A DNA stretch of 64,000 nt, taken from the NCBI RefSeq assembly GCF_047495875.1, contig NC_092466.1:13388561-13452560 (forward strand), given 5' to 3'. The DNA comes from Pithys albifrons albifrons (taxonomy: Eukaryota; Chordata; Aves; Passeriformes; Thamnophilidae). Each line of letters begins with the position of its first letter. Position 1 is the first letter of the stretch. The notes under the pieces were generated by a model. The model did no database searches. It worked only from the letters and a program-made list of their open reading frames with translations, and was not told the origin of the DNA. Made by a program: the position numbers and the translations under genes. Positions 39,137 through 51,949 of the stretch are shown here, one piece after another.

Positions 39137-40500
39137 TATCCACTGTTGGTTATACAGCATTGCTTTGCTATGTACCTCTGTCTCCTGCTTGAGATGCAGA
39201 TTAATGAAACATGCTTTAAAGTTGTCTCCATTGTTATTAGCCCATTTCTCTTTCAACATGCTGTGATCATTCCTATTCCTGGGCAGTTCCTGACTTTCCA
39301 GCGTTATTCCTGGTTTGCCAGCTGGCTGCCTGTGTTTACAGTAGAAATAAGGGCAGAGAACTCTCACTTCTGCTACACTTCTAGGCAAGATTGAACAGAC
39401 AGTGGTGGGTACCAGAGGATCCTTTGTTCTCATAAAAGTGCTGGAGTTTTCCAGCTATTATGTTTAATCCTGTGTTAGTGCAGCAGTCAGCAGTGCATGC
39501 CCCGGCACTTGGACCCATCAACCTGTTGCCTGCCTTCTGTATCTGATGCTGCTTCCTCATTGCGAGGCATCTTTTTCTGCTCCACAGTGCAGTTCTAGCT
39601 GACCAAGGGCCAGGACCTCATTCTTTGCAGGCATAGTGATACCAATTTTCCTGGTGTTTTTATATCATCCACCAGGGAAGGAAGGACTGTGCATGTGGAA
39701 GCACTTGACTTTGAATTTCTGACCACCTCAAAAAGAGATCCTTACCATCTAATACTGGAGACTTGCAGTTTCAGAGCAGGATTTTTTCAACTCTTTTTCT
39801 TCACATTCCCAAGCAAAAGTGGACTTGGAAAAAAATCTAGTCACTTCTAAAGCCTGGTTAAAAACAGCTGTGAGGGTAACCAACTGCCCTGTCCTGTCTT
39901 TGTGCCTTGGCTGGGCCTTCTGGTGTGTCTGAACACAATCAGTCGGATGTCTCATGGTTAGTATAACCTGTTTGCCCTAATGCGTCTTCATTTAGCTCTG
40001 GTGCAGTTTCTCATCCATCTTTCAAGATTGTCCTACTTTCAACTAGCAGAAGTGCCAGACAATCTCATTTTGTCAAACAGGTTTACAGCATCTCTAAGAA
40101 GCTTGGTCTGTATTTAACCTGTGGCCTATTTTCAACTTAACTTAGCACAGACGTCCAGCCTCTTTTCTACTTCAGCTTGTCATTTCTGGATGCAATCTCA
40201 GAGTCATGTCACTTGGAGCTTCTGCCTCATATGGGCTGTGGATGGCTTTTTGGCCTCTTCTGGCACAATCAAACTCTAGATTCTGAACAGCAAATTCGTA
40301 GCAAGTTTCTGCCTTTTGTGCTTGTCTCGTTAGTTTAAAGTTTTGCTTTCCAGTACATTTCAACATAATGTGGTTGATGCCCAGACTGTATTTAACTGTT
40401 GCTGGATGTGACAAGTGCTGGGTATCTGTGTTGTGGCAAGTACCTGGAGATGGTTAGCCAGGACCTGTGAAACCTTCTTCATGCAGAAATATCCTGTCTG

Positions 40501-40621
40501 TGTTTTGGTGGGGTTTTTTTGTGGCTTTGGGGTTTGTGTGGTTTTTTGGGGGGCTTGTTTGTGTTTTGATTTGGGTTTTGGTTTTTGTTTAGGGTTTTTG
40601 TTTGGTTTTGGTTTTTGTTTT
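40501..40621 (+). repeat. Long G/T-rich low-complexity tract (121 bases)
   Basis: Almost pure G and T on the sense strand for 121 bases, with five or more runs of three to six G set among T runs. It ends about 580 bases before exon C. Transcribed as GU-rich RNA it could bind CELF-type splicing factors, and the G runs might fold weakly as a quadruplex with long loops; both are inference. The open frame across it is a by-product of its lack of A. Confidence 0.85.
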
Positions 40622-41200
40622 CTCATACACTTAATCAAACTTCTTTTCCTATTGATTTAGGAGCAAATTGTTTGGTTTGGCTGTAGGCTTTTTTTTTTTT
40701 CGAACTTTGCTTTTTCTGTTGACAGTGCTTAAGGGAAAGCTTTATGAAGCACATTAATCTTTTGCATTAGTGTGTGTTGATTTTCACTGCTTGAATCTGT
40801 GTGCATTGACGTAAAGCCTGGAAGCCCATTGTTTTAGGTGCTCTCCAAGTCCACGCCACAGAGACTGTCCCAGCCACAGAGCACTTGCCTACTCAGTGTT
40901 ATGGTTTTGCACACATGAACCAAATTCTGCTCTTGTACATACACATGGCAGAAAAATTACATTGGCTGACTCTAAGAACCATTGCTTGTCTGAATGCATT
41001 GCATCCTACCTGACATTTGCAGTGAAGACATGCCATTTCCTTTCTTCTCAAATAAGTGGCTGGCGTGATGCTTTCCTTTAATATTACTTTACCCCTGCCA
41101 AAACAGTTTTGCTTTCTCTTTCTTGGTAGTTTAGATGTTTGAGGCCAAGTTTCAAACTTGACTTGTCTAAGTGCTTCTCCTTACCTGTTTTGTTTTGCAG

Positions 41201-41292
41201 GCACTGGTTCGGCTTCCTCCTCATATTTCACAGTGCGATGAAGTCTTCAGGTTCTTCGAGGCTCGCCCAGAAGACCTTAACCCTCCGAAAGA
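41201..41292 (+). CDS. SH3PXD2A: SH3PXD2A PX-domain exon C (about residues 103-133)
   Basis: This 92 nt exon starts at phase 0 after ttttgttttgcag and ends two bases into a codon (GA, so Glu or Asp) before the consensus donor gtaagt at 41293. It reads [20 protein letters not shown] and then [10 protein letters not shown], the last helix of the PX domain and the start of the linker to the first SH3 domain. The human form has EDVNPPKE, so Leu for Val is the only change I notice from memory. The next exon in human begins the variable linker (DYGSSKR..., skipped in some isoforms). I could not find it in the remaining 22.7 kb, so it should lie beyond the window. Confidence 0.97.
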
Positions 41293-44200
41293 GTAAGTAC
41301 TGTGATGGATTTCCAGTGCTGTTCAGTACATTTTGATTAGCTGGAAGGAAAAGGTCATTTGGTTTTAGTACTGCTGTAGGTGTGGGAACAGATTTTGTAG
41401 CTTTCAAGGACCACTTGGAGAATGCCCAGAAGTTACGCAAAACCACATTGGGTATGTGGAGGACAAGGGAGTCAAGCAACCCTTAGACACAATTTTCAGC
41501 CATCCTCCACCCACCTGCACATTGTTTCTTACTAATGGTTCTAATGAGGGAACCTCCCCTGGCTTGTGGGTTTTACCTGATAGTTATCTCCGAAAAGTCA
41601 TTTAGTTCCCAAAAGCATTGGCTCACTAACAGGGGGAAATCCTGCCAATAAGCACTTGGCTCATAATTACCAGCTGCTTCTTTAAATGTACTCCTGCCCA
41701 GAGATACTTAGTTATCTGAAGGGAGCAAGATTGTGGTCCAGATCCAAAATTGTCTCTAGAGAGTCTATTCTTTCCAAGCAGGAAGCCAAGAAAAGGCGAG
41801 GAAAAGAGTTCCCATTAAACATGAAACAGGATTGTAGCCTTTACCTTGCAGCAGACAGGCTGATTCATGCTGATGCAGTTAGGGTTCAGAGGACTGATTT
41901 ATCCAGGGAAAGCGTTGGCAGAAGGGTTTTTACAAGCAACAGTGCTGCCTTGCCTGGTGTTTCCTTTTCTCCTTCATACTGAACAGGATGTTTTATTGTG
42001 GTCCACAGTAAGATTTTGACTTGGTCCCATTGTGGGTTTTGCTGCTTTGTTACATGATTTGAAACTTGATTGCAGCCTCCATTACCATAATTTGCTTTCT
42101 CCAGTGTTTGCACGGTCCATTGGATAAGGGAAATGAATATAAAGCTCTTGGGTTTTGGGCACTTGAACACACACAAACCTTTAGTAACTGGAAAGATGAG
42201 CATTGGCTTCAGCTATCTGCTGCCATGCTGGTAGAAAGAAGAAGACCTTTGCAACTTGATTTCTAAACTTTGCCTCCTGCAAGTGCATGATTTTATACAA
42301 GGGGATGTATTAGCATTCATACTTAAAAAAACACTGCTGGTGTAGCTGAGAGCAAAGTCTTTCTTGAATGAAGAAAAGATTAGTTTTTAAATCAAAAGTC
42401 TGGATGAAGAACTGCTTTGTTTTTGTTTCTTAGCCTTGTTTTAGAAAAATGTTTAATGTGAATAAATACATTGCTTGTGCATTGTTAAACATATCTTGCA
42501 AACTTGGAAACCATTGTAACGGTAAGCCTACACTCTGAGAGTGGCTATCAGTTTCCATTTAGGGTCTGTAAGGAGGTTTGCAAAGGTTGCTTAATCACAC
42601 AACACCCCTCTGATGCACAGACGCATGCCCAGACACCCAGATGAGTAGTGAGGTCCAAAGATGTATGGAGGAGTTCACCTGGAGGATCGCAAATGAACAT
42701 TGGGAGTCTGCTTTAAACTTCTGACTGCTTTCTGTACTGATACAGATCTCATTGCACCTCTGCAAGGCAAGGGATTGGCACCAAAGCCCACCCCTGGACT
42801 TGCACCCATTGCTTTCCCTTTTCCGTCTTCCAAGTTGTTGAGGGCCTTTTGCTGAGCTCCCTATTTGACAGCCTTGCAGCAGTTTTCAAGTTATCCCTTC
42901 ACTCCCCTCCGAAAAAACAAAAAAGACTAAATGTTCTCAGCCCAAACCTTGCATCCTATTCCAACCTAGTAATAAGTGTGATTTATTTCCCTGGAAAATG
43001 TAGAGCAATAACCTGATTAAATCTCACTTCACTAATGTCTGCAAGACATTAATCTAGCTGGGTTTAAACAAATCCTACCTCGTCTTCTGTAAGCAAACAG
43101 ATCTTAGAGAAGGTGTCTAAGGTTTCTGCAGGGAGTGCTTCACAAAAGATGTATTGTTGAAACTGAAGATTAGTCTCTACAAAAAGATGATGTAAAAGCC
43201 AATGGAAACATCTCAGTGTTTTTCTTCTGTGAACGGAGGGGGAAGGGAGGAGATCTGAGGCTCACTGGACCACTGTGTAGGGTCTGGGGGAAGGACACCT
43301 CCAGGGCTATTCTGAACCTTAGCAGGCACTTCAAAAAGGAGCATAATCAGCCAGAGAAATCACGATTTATTCTCTTGTTTTGCTACTCTGCGAAGCCCCT
43401 CCAGAAACAGTGAGCCAGTGATGCCCAAGCGCTAGGAATCCAGTTTTCCCTGGGTTTTATGGTCCATCATTCATCTCACTGGGGATGGTAAGGCTGTAGC
43501 TTGAGGGCAGCATCTAGACTATCCTAATTATTTTATCTGTTTCTTCAGCTGCTCGTTTTAGCCCTCATCACAGAGGTGTTTTGTGTGTTGATTTATCAGC
43601 TTAGACACAGCATTCGTCTTGCTGGGTTGAAGAATAAGCAAGAGACTCAGCCACCAAGGGGTGGCAGAATGGAATTGCTCATGGTGCTTTTATGTCTTAT
43701 CTCTGTGCACAACAAGACATTTCATATTGATCTATTCAGTTTTTCTGCAGCTGCTTGACCTCATAAAACAAAGCCTGATCTAGAGTTTAATTAACTAATT
43801 TTCAGGAGTGTAGCCTTAATCCCCTGAGCATTTGGGTTGCTGGGCCCAGAGAGCCCTTTGGGTTATTGCATGTCTGCAGAGCTTTGACTGAGCACATGCT
43901 TCCAGACAGAAAAACATGGAAGCTTAAACTTCAAGTGAGAAAGCACAAAAAATCTGTTTTCCTCACAGCTGGGATGTGAGAGGTATCCATGCCTTCAATT
44001 GCTAAGTCATGACTTGTGATGTTGCACTAATCTATGTATTGCTGCAGTAATTCAGCTGCAAAGCTGTGCCCTTCCCTTCTGTTCCCCCTGTAGTCCCTTA
44101 GGCACTTTTACAAATGTGCTGCTGGCTTCTTCCTTACAACCCTTCATCTGCCCTACCCTTGTCTCCTCCCTGCTTCTTTGTGCAGTCCTGTATGGGTTAT

Positions 44201-44948
44201 GCCATGTTTGGCTTGCCAGCTGCTCCCCACAGAGCTATTTCCTACTGCTGTCGTGCTCTGATTGCCCACAGTGCTGAGCAGCACACACAGTCCATCTGTA
44301 AAAAAAGCTAGGCTTTCCCAACACTGTAATAATCCAGCCAGTTTGTTCAGTTGGATTCACAGCTTAGGTTTTCTGTTTCCTGTTTTGGTGATGGTCCAGG
44401 CTTTCTAGTCCTGTGACAATGGGCAGAAGGTATTTCTTTAAGCCTCAAGAAATGTCTCAAGAAATCTTGTCATTTGAACTGGCTGACAGTCTCTTCTGAG
44501 TCTGCTCCTGCCGGTGGAAATAGCTCCAGGTCAGACAGCTCCCAACAGCAGGTTTCCTTCATACTGCATGGGAGAGACAATGGGAGGACATTAAATTCCT
44601 CAGTGGAATGGTCTGGGAGGTCTCTCAGATTGTTTCACATGGAGAAGGCATGGCCTTTTCAAGGGAACCTCAGGCCATGGGAGCACTGAAGTGCAAGGCA
44701 GGGTTTGGAGCTCCAGTGCCAGTGTTCCCACGGCAGCTGCTTCAGCTGCTCTTGCTCCACTCTGTGGATTAGCTGCAGAGGAACCAAGCTTCCAACCATC
44801 AACCCTGGTACAGGAGGAGCAGTTTTCAACTGCTTAGGTTTCTCACACATGACATTCTAGTGTTTGAACATACACCAAAGTCTATAGGGCCATGGCTGGG
44901 CTTGTGTCTTACACCACACCTGTGTAAGGACCAGATCCTGCACTGCTG

Positions 44949-44981
44949 TGGGAAAAGACACTGGTATGGGAAAAGACACTG
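44949..44981 (+). repeat. Two-copy tandem repeat (period 18)
   Basis: The 15-base unit tgggaaaagacactg occurs twice, separated by three bases (gta). It is a recent small duplication; just upstream, 44908-44928 forms a 7-bp inverted repeat (cttacac/gtgtaag). Confidence 0.8.
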
Positions 44982-45883
44982 AAAGGCAAGAAGGAAGTGC
45001 GTTTTTATTTATCCATTGTTCAGAGTTAAAACACCATGTCATTGAAAGCCATTCATTTGCTGGATACTTCTGTTAATAATTACAATTACTGATAACTAAA
45101 CCAGAGATGGATTAATTTCAGATTTCTACTGGGAATTTAAATTCAAGGCTGAGGTCAGGCCAGGGCTCTCAGTCAACAAACAAAATCTCAGAAACCAATT
45201 TTTTTAATGATTCTTTTTTACTAGAAATAACAGGAGTACCCAAAGAGTAGGATTAATCAATTAGATGCTGCATATGATCCACTGGTTTTAGGGCTTTTTG
45301 GTAGATGTGTTCAAAATATCACAGCCAAACCATTCTTGTGAGAGTTTGTTTTTTCTTTCTGGATCTAGATACAGTCTAAAAAGCAGATCAAGAGCCAAGG
45401 ACTCAGTTCTCCAATGCTGCCCCTGCAGAAATGCATGCAGGCTCAAACAAGGTTTCTGTTTGAACTACCACTAGTAATATGAACAGCTGAATTTAAAAGT
45501 GTTCAATATCTGAGAATATTTGACCACGTTAAAGAAACTACTTCAGTTTATGAGCCTACTGGTGCTAAAACACATTTTCCTAATACACTTTTCTCTCTAT
45601 AAGCATGACTGTATTTACATACAAATATTTCTGTTTTCCAAACGTACTTTCATCTGCCCTGTAATAACAACTTAATTACCTATTAGTAGAGGAGGAAAGC
45701 TGTTCATGTCTATAACATCCATTTTTATTCTGATTTGTTTGATATTATGAAAATATTTTATCTGACTTTTCATCCTTTATATGTGTTTTCTTATTTTTCA
45801 CTTTTATTTCATCCCTTTTGAATTGTGTTTCCCAACACACTGGACAGCTGAGCCTTTAAGCAGATGTGCTGTGAGGAAAGCTG

Positions 45884-45905
45884 AGTTTTTGGGTTTTTTT
45901 GGGTG
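45884..45905 (+). repeat. Short G/T-rich tract
   Basis: Sense-strand G/T run (gagtttttgggtttttttgggtg), of the same kind as the longer tracts at 40501 and 54347. Confidence 0.7.
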
Positions 45906-47276
45906 ATTGCGGGATTTACAGTACAGATAATTTCCACATCCTTTGGGAATATGCTTAGCAGCATTTGATGACAATTGTTGTTACCGTCTGCACTTGGCAC
46001 TGTTATTATGACTTCTCAATGCATGCAATTTATTGGGAAAAGTCATTCCACTTCAGAGATGCAGAATGGTAATGAATTTCCCCAAGAAATGCAAAATCAG
46101 AGAAAAGATGAGCGTTTATTTTTCTGTGATTTTTTTTCCCCTGGGAAGTGAATTATAAAAAATGGAGCAGGAAAAGCACTGAATAAAGATGGTAACAGGA
46201 TAAGGCAGTTGAAACCCACTATTCTGAAGAGAAGAAAAAAGTTATTATTTCCAAAAATGGATTTATTGCACTGAGATTTAGGTGCTAGGGATGCAGTAAC
46301 ATGTTACAGCTGAGATTGCCAATAAGATTGTTGGCTACTCCTAATTAGTCACTTGGCCCTCACGGATTTCACTTGGAATTAGGTACCACAGCTCTTTGAG
46401 ATCTGAGTGTAGTAGAGCACCTGTGTTTATTTTCTCAAATGTGCTTGTTTTAGGACTGCATTTACTACAAATACTTCTCCTCAGCACCTAAAATTGTTTA
46501 GAAAAAGATTTTTTCTGCTTGTAAATCACGGAAGTGCTTTACAGTATCCTGCTCCCAGAGTGGGACTGTCAGAAATCTGTGGCTTAAGGTCAGGCAGCCT
46601 TGTGCCCCAGAAATAGAGGAGGCAAGTGTGCCTGATCCTCAGTTGTGCCCCTGTGACCCAGAGAGCAGGAGCTCAGTCTGTGGGACACAGATGGGGCTCT
46701 GGATACCCCGACAGTGTGTGCTGCCTTTCATCAGTGCTTATGATCTTTGGAAGGTCTCGCTTAGAGATCGTTATCTTAAATAAACTAAGCCAATGCAGAA
46801 ATGGAAAAAAGGAAATAACAGATTCATTACTCGTTCTCTTCTTTAGTTTCACATGGGACTTTCCCTTTTGTTTGCAACATATAAACGATTTGTACTGGAA
46901 TATCAAATGGAAGATATTGAAATTTGCTACTGGCTGCAGCGTCGGTGAAACCAGCATATAACTCAGCCTTCCTGAGAAAAGATTTGAATCTTTTTTGCTA
47001 CTCATACAGAAAATGAAAAAAAGAAATTACGTATAGATCAATATCAAACAATGAACCTGGGTGAAAACAAAAAGCATGTTAAACGAAATAGGTTCGGCAA
47101 CCATGAAAAAAAACTGTAGAAGAACGGTGTTTGGAATAGCATATGTTACTGCTGTTCCTGTACAGCAAGAGCTTTTATCCCTTGCCTTGAGTATCACATT
47201 TGGGATTGCTCATGCTTTTACATCTGACTGTGAAAGGACACAGAGCTGAGAGGAGCAAAGACAGTTTAATGTACTG

Positions 47277-47301
47277 ACACTTGGCACTGGCGGCCAAGTG
47301 T
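47277..47301. other. Inverted repeat with NFI-like half sites
   Basis: A perfect 9-bp stem, acacttggc and gccaagtgt, separated by seven bases. The inner halves TTGGC and GCCAA are those of the Nuclear Factor I site, but the usual spacing is five rather than seven. A 9-bp hairpin of this size is expected about once by chance in a window this long. Confidence 0.35.
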
Positions 47302-48829
47302 ACAGAAATAGCTTTTGCCTGGATTGGTTATGAGCAGGCTGCAGGGTTTAAAAGTGGGATGCTGTCATGGGCACAGGATGGATTAAGAATAACCAGACTT
47401 AACTTGAAATTCATCAGTATGAGAATGAGATCAGAGCCTTACCAACATCCAGCAGCTCAGCAGTGGCACTGGACACTGCCTTGCTGGGGCCAAACACAAG
47501 TGTATTGTCAGTGCTAGTTAAAGTTCACTGTTTATGAGCACAAATTCAAAACAGGGTATTTTTTTCTCCCTCTGTGAAAGAGTAGTAACTGAAGAGGTGT
47601 TTTGAAATGAGAAGAAATTGTCTTTAGAAAACCTAAATGCCAGGCCTGTTGGCTCAAGGGCTTTTTTCCTGTTCAGTAATTTCTGTTCTTATCCTAAAGG
47701 AACAATCACTCCTGATAACTTGCCAATGCCTATTTTGTAGATTAGAAAGTAACTGTTTATTTAATGTTTAACTTAACACATAAAATTCCTTCCTTCCGGA
47801 GAAGGCAAGTTGGGTAGTTAATGCAGGGGATTGGGAAATCTGCTCCTCACTGTCTCATTGATTATTTTGTGATGTTGGAAAGGCCTCTCACATCACCTCG
47901 CTGTACCTGCAGAATGATTGCAATGGTATGGTTTCAGAGGTTTACAAAGAGGATTTGATTCTGGTTAGGAAACCCCATTCCTTCCATAATGTAGTTTTAG
48001 AAATGTCCAGTTAGAAAAATAATTTGTTTTTAAAACCATCAGTCAATGTTGGAAGAAACATTACTTCCAAAATTTGTCAAGAAAGCTTGTTGTGCTGGTG
48101 TTTCTAGATGCAAAACCAGATTGGAAGTCAAAAGAACAACTATATTCATCTGGCAATGGGGGAAACCTGGGCTAATGAGGCAGGATTGGAGCAGAACCAA
48201 AATTGCTGGATTCAGAGGTTATCAAGCTTGTTGTGAAGGATTGAGGGCACCAGTTATCCTCGAGCCCTCACTTCTAGAGAGGTTTGACTCAGTGCCACAG
48301 GATCTTCTGAAGTTTTCTGTTTAAAGACTGGTGATGCTTGGTTTGCTGCCCCAGAATAGGGACAGCCTATGGAGTTGAATTGTCTGTACTGATAGACACA
48401 AAAGAGATGTTTAGGTCTGTGCAGAAGACAAGTGTCATGCTGTGCTTTGTGGATAAGACTAGAACTGAGGAGAGGAAGAGAGATGAGGACGTCCTATTCT
48501 TAACTGGATTTCTTGTTCTGGTGAGTCCCTGCTAGCAGGTTAATTGCATGCACTGAGATTTCAGTCACCATTGGCTCATGACCTGCCAGGCAGGAGGAGA
48601 TGGGGTGGAGTTTTCTCTTCACTGATATGACAGAATTGAATATAGCCTGTCTTGTCCTTTGTGTGTCACTTCTCTGGAAAACAAGAATAGTCAGCTTATG
48701 TTGCAAATATAATTATATCATGGAGAAGAATCCAGCTTGTCATTGCCATGTCTATATTTAATACGGTTGTGCTATTGTTTAATGAAAATCTTTTCCACAA
48801 CAAAGAGGAAGGCCATAGGGACAGGCGTG

Positions 48830-48960
48830 CTCAATGGGGTGTTTGCTGCCAGGGTGATAAATTATCCCCCAGTGGCGCCTGAGGTCGGATGGGATTTTTC
48901 AGTGCTCTGCTCTTCCTATTTTGATTGCTGTGTAATTTTGACATTGCTTATCTAGAGAGT
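48830..48960. promoter_or_regulatory. Candidate element with paired GATA motifs
   Basis: The near-palindrome gggtgataaattatccccc (48852-48870) gives two GATA motifs facing each other, followed by a patch with several CpGs (gtggcgcctgaggtcggatg) and an AT-rich stretch. Lack of repeat resemblance and local CpG retention suggest constraint. This is motif-based inference. Confidence 0.25.
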
Positions 48961-51949
48961 CCCTTTGTTTTTAGCACTGTTGAGGACCAGTAGCCTCACT
49001 GTTTATAAAAAGAGTGGGTTTTTTATGTACACATGCCTTGTGTGACCGTCCATGTGATTCTGAAATGTTTGAGGGCAAGGTAAGGCATCCCATTACATTT
49101 GATGGGGTTCTATTACGCTGTACTATGTACCACAAGGGAAGACATTGTTTAACATGTATTTTGATGCTGTTGAGCACGGGCCAGGTGGAGCTGGTATCTC
49201 ACATTTATTTAAGGTGAAGCATTTCTTTCTAAACGTAGGGAAATAGAGGTTATGTTCTTTGGTAAATAGGACTTTGAAAGTCTCAGGCACTTCCCTTAGC
49301 ATCCAGTATTGCCTCTGAAGAGGAGAGGAGGAAGTGTTAGCTATCAAAGGGTGTGGAAGTGAGTCAAGTCTCTCTGGAAAGCTACTGCCTCTTGCACTTT
49401 GTTGGGATGGGAGCTTGGTTTTGTTTCTGACTTGGCTGAATCATATTATTATTTAGTGTACCTGACTTCACCTGTTCACCCTGGGCGGCTGAAGGATTTG
49501 CACTAGAAATCCATTGCATTACATACACAGGTCTCTGTGTTTTGTGTCCATCACAGAGGTTTGCATTCAGCTCCCAATGCTGTTGCTGGCTAAAGTCTTG
49601 CTTGTGGCAAGTCTGGAAGGAAAAAACTTTTGCGGCAGTAGAGGACCATCCCCTGGAGTGCTGCACACATCCAAGATGGTCTCTGTTGTTCTGTTCTTCT
49701 GTCTCTTTAGGAACAGAGTGCCTTTAGAACTTTGGATGTATAAAAAAAATACCAGACCTCAAGTGACTCTGGCTGAAGGAGACACAGTGATCTGTTGGTA
49801 GATTAATTTCCACCCTTTCCATCTTCTTGACCGGTCTGCAGCTGACTGTCTTTCATGCATGCCATTCCCAGAAACACAAGCAGAGGATCAAATAACAACA
49901 TGTTTTGACTCCAAACTCTGGAGTGACTTATCATGTTATCAAAGCTTTTGATTTAATTGAAATTTCACAGATAACCCTAGACCTGCTTTTAAGTGCAGAC
50001 GCAAGAACCAGTGGGAATTCAATTAACCATCCCTCCCCATTTCCCCCACCCCTTTTAATGCTTGCATCTTGTTTGGGAGGTTTATGGAAGGGAATTGCTA
50101 CTGCTTATCTCTAGCTAGAGCTGTGTGTCTGAGTTCAAAGATACCCTTTGTCTTTGGGCCTCTTTCTTTTTCCAGTTTTGCCAGAGTTTGATTGGTATGA
50201 CCCTGCTGACAGTAATGGACTATTTGAGATTGACGCTGATTTAAGGATTGCAGGATTTGTTATGTTAAAAGTAGAATTCTTTCCTTGTTTCTATTCACAT
50301 CTCTTTAAACCATTGGCCTTAGCCCAGGAAAGATGTTCATTTAAACAGACCTTGGATATGTAGTGAATAGAGAACTGACTGTGGCTTTGCAATGCTTTAG
50401 TCTAATCTAATAAATGCTGGTTATTTGCTGGATTCTTGCAAGCTGTATTTGCTTCCCAGCTCTAAGGAGTTTTAATAGCCACTTCAGTAATGCTTACTGC
50501 AGTGCACTGTGGTGAACCTCAGAACACTGTATATGTCTGATTACATTTGCTTTCAATTACAGTTTTGTGGGTTTGAAAAATCAGAGCAGTTCAGGCTCAT
50601 CTGGGAACCACCACAAAAAAATCACTAGTAACCTGAGATACCTAGTGCTTGAAAATATAATAGAAGAATAAAAAGTTGAATGTTAGGGGCCAAAAATTGT
50701 CTATTTTGTTTTATCAAGTCAACCATTGCCACAGGTGTAGGGTTAGGATGGCGAGGGTACCATATCTAACAGATAAAGCTTTTCCTTTCCCATCCAAGTG
50801 TGCTGGGAATGAAGTGTGAATGACTCATGCCAGAGACCGCTTTCTTCAGAGACTTGAAGCTTACCTGGTTAACTAGTGAATTAGCAATGTTCCCGTCTTT
50901 GCTGCTTCCCATTGATTAGACTGCTGGTTCTTTTTCTAATGAGTAAAACCTCAGTGTTGTCCTCTCTTGCTAGGGGAGCTGTGCAGTTCTTGAGGATGCT
51001 AAGATTAAATTAATCTTATTTCCATCAAAATGCATTATTTTGTGGAGGTGTTGATTTCCCTCTAAATCTGGGTAAAAGAGGAGTCATGAAAACATTTAAC
51101 CAAAAATGAACCTCTTGGTTCCTGTTCCTACGAAGCAGCAGGATGTCTGTAGAGTGAACAGACATGTACAGTGACATCTGGCAGATGGCTTTGCAGGTGG
51201 CCCCTTCTGCAGGGGTACTCAGGTCTCTGGGTGCCGTGTGGCTGGGACTTGATCCGTGTGTCTGGTCCTGCCTGCCAATGTAATGCCTCACTCTTCCAGC
51301 GGGCAGCTCTGGGAGAGCATCACTGACATGGCTGATCCCTTTCTCCCATGCCAGCATCTGGGAAGCAAAAAAAGAGCTCGTCAACACATTAAAGAGCAAG
51401 CCTTGGCGCAACACTTGTTTGAGACATTATGAATTTTTGGTAAATAAAAGAGGAAGAAGAAGGATTTTGCTGTGAAAAACCCCAGCCACATGACTATGAC
51501 ACTGGCAGTGGTGCAGTGAATGTTCACTGCTAGTGAGGAAAACTATTTCAGCTATTCAGAACATAGGAGCAGACAGTGGTGTGTAAGGCTGTCATCAGCC
51601 ACAGAAAATAAGAGCAAATACAAAAAAGGTATGCAGACTGAGTAATTGGGGCAGCTTTTACTCCAGTACCTGTTGGCAGTGTTCTACATTTCCTCCTACA
51701 GCATGGGATGTTTTAGCAATACAGCTCCCAAATTTGTCAGGGCATATGGGTAACAAAATTGAGCACTTTCCTTTCTGTGGTCCCAATAACAAGGTTCTTC
51801 AGCTTGCACTTAACATCTGCAGGCACAGTGGCTAGTAACCTGGGTACTGAAACATCTTGCTGAGTCTGGATTTTCATCTCCATCCATATCCCTATAGTGA
51901 AGCTAAGGGCCAAGGTACTAGAAAAACCCCACAAACAGCTTTAAACTCT

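Larger units (their letters stand above)
32057..41200 (+). other. SH3PXD2A: Intron between exons B and C (9.1 kb)
   Basis: Runs from donor gtaaga to acceptor ctgttttgttttgcag. It contains a CR1 3' tail scrap (33343-33366), a short CA/TA microsatellite (37432-37486), a small cluster of five CpGs near 37905-37940, a MIR-like relic (39069-39136) and a long G/T-rich tract (40501-40621). I see nothing recognisable in 32057-33340, 33370-37430, 37490-39060, 39140-40500 and 40622-41200. Confidence 0.9.

Noticed and set aside
40549..40621. Telomere-like GGGTTTT and TTTAGGG strings
   Set aside because: Units vary in length and do not form a tandem TTAGGG array, so this is not an interstitial telomere.
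40415..40660. Plus-strand frame rich in Gly, Phe, Leu and Val, looking like a membrane peptide
   Set aside because: It is a by-product of the G/T-rich tract, which lacks the A needed for stop codons.
50148..50363. Possible extra exon after the strong acceptor ctttctttttccag near 50175
   Set aside because: Read in the phase required after exon C it meets a stop within a few codons, the nearest donor is weak, and the peptide does not match TKS5.
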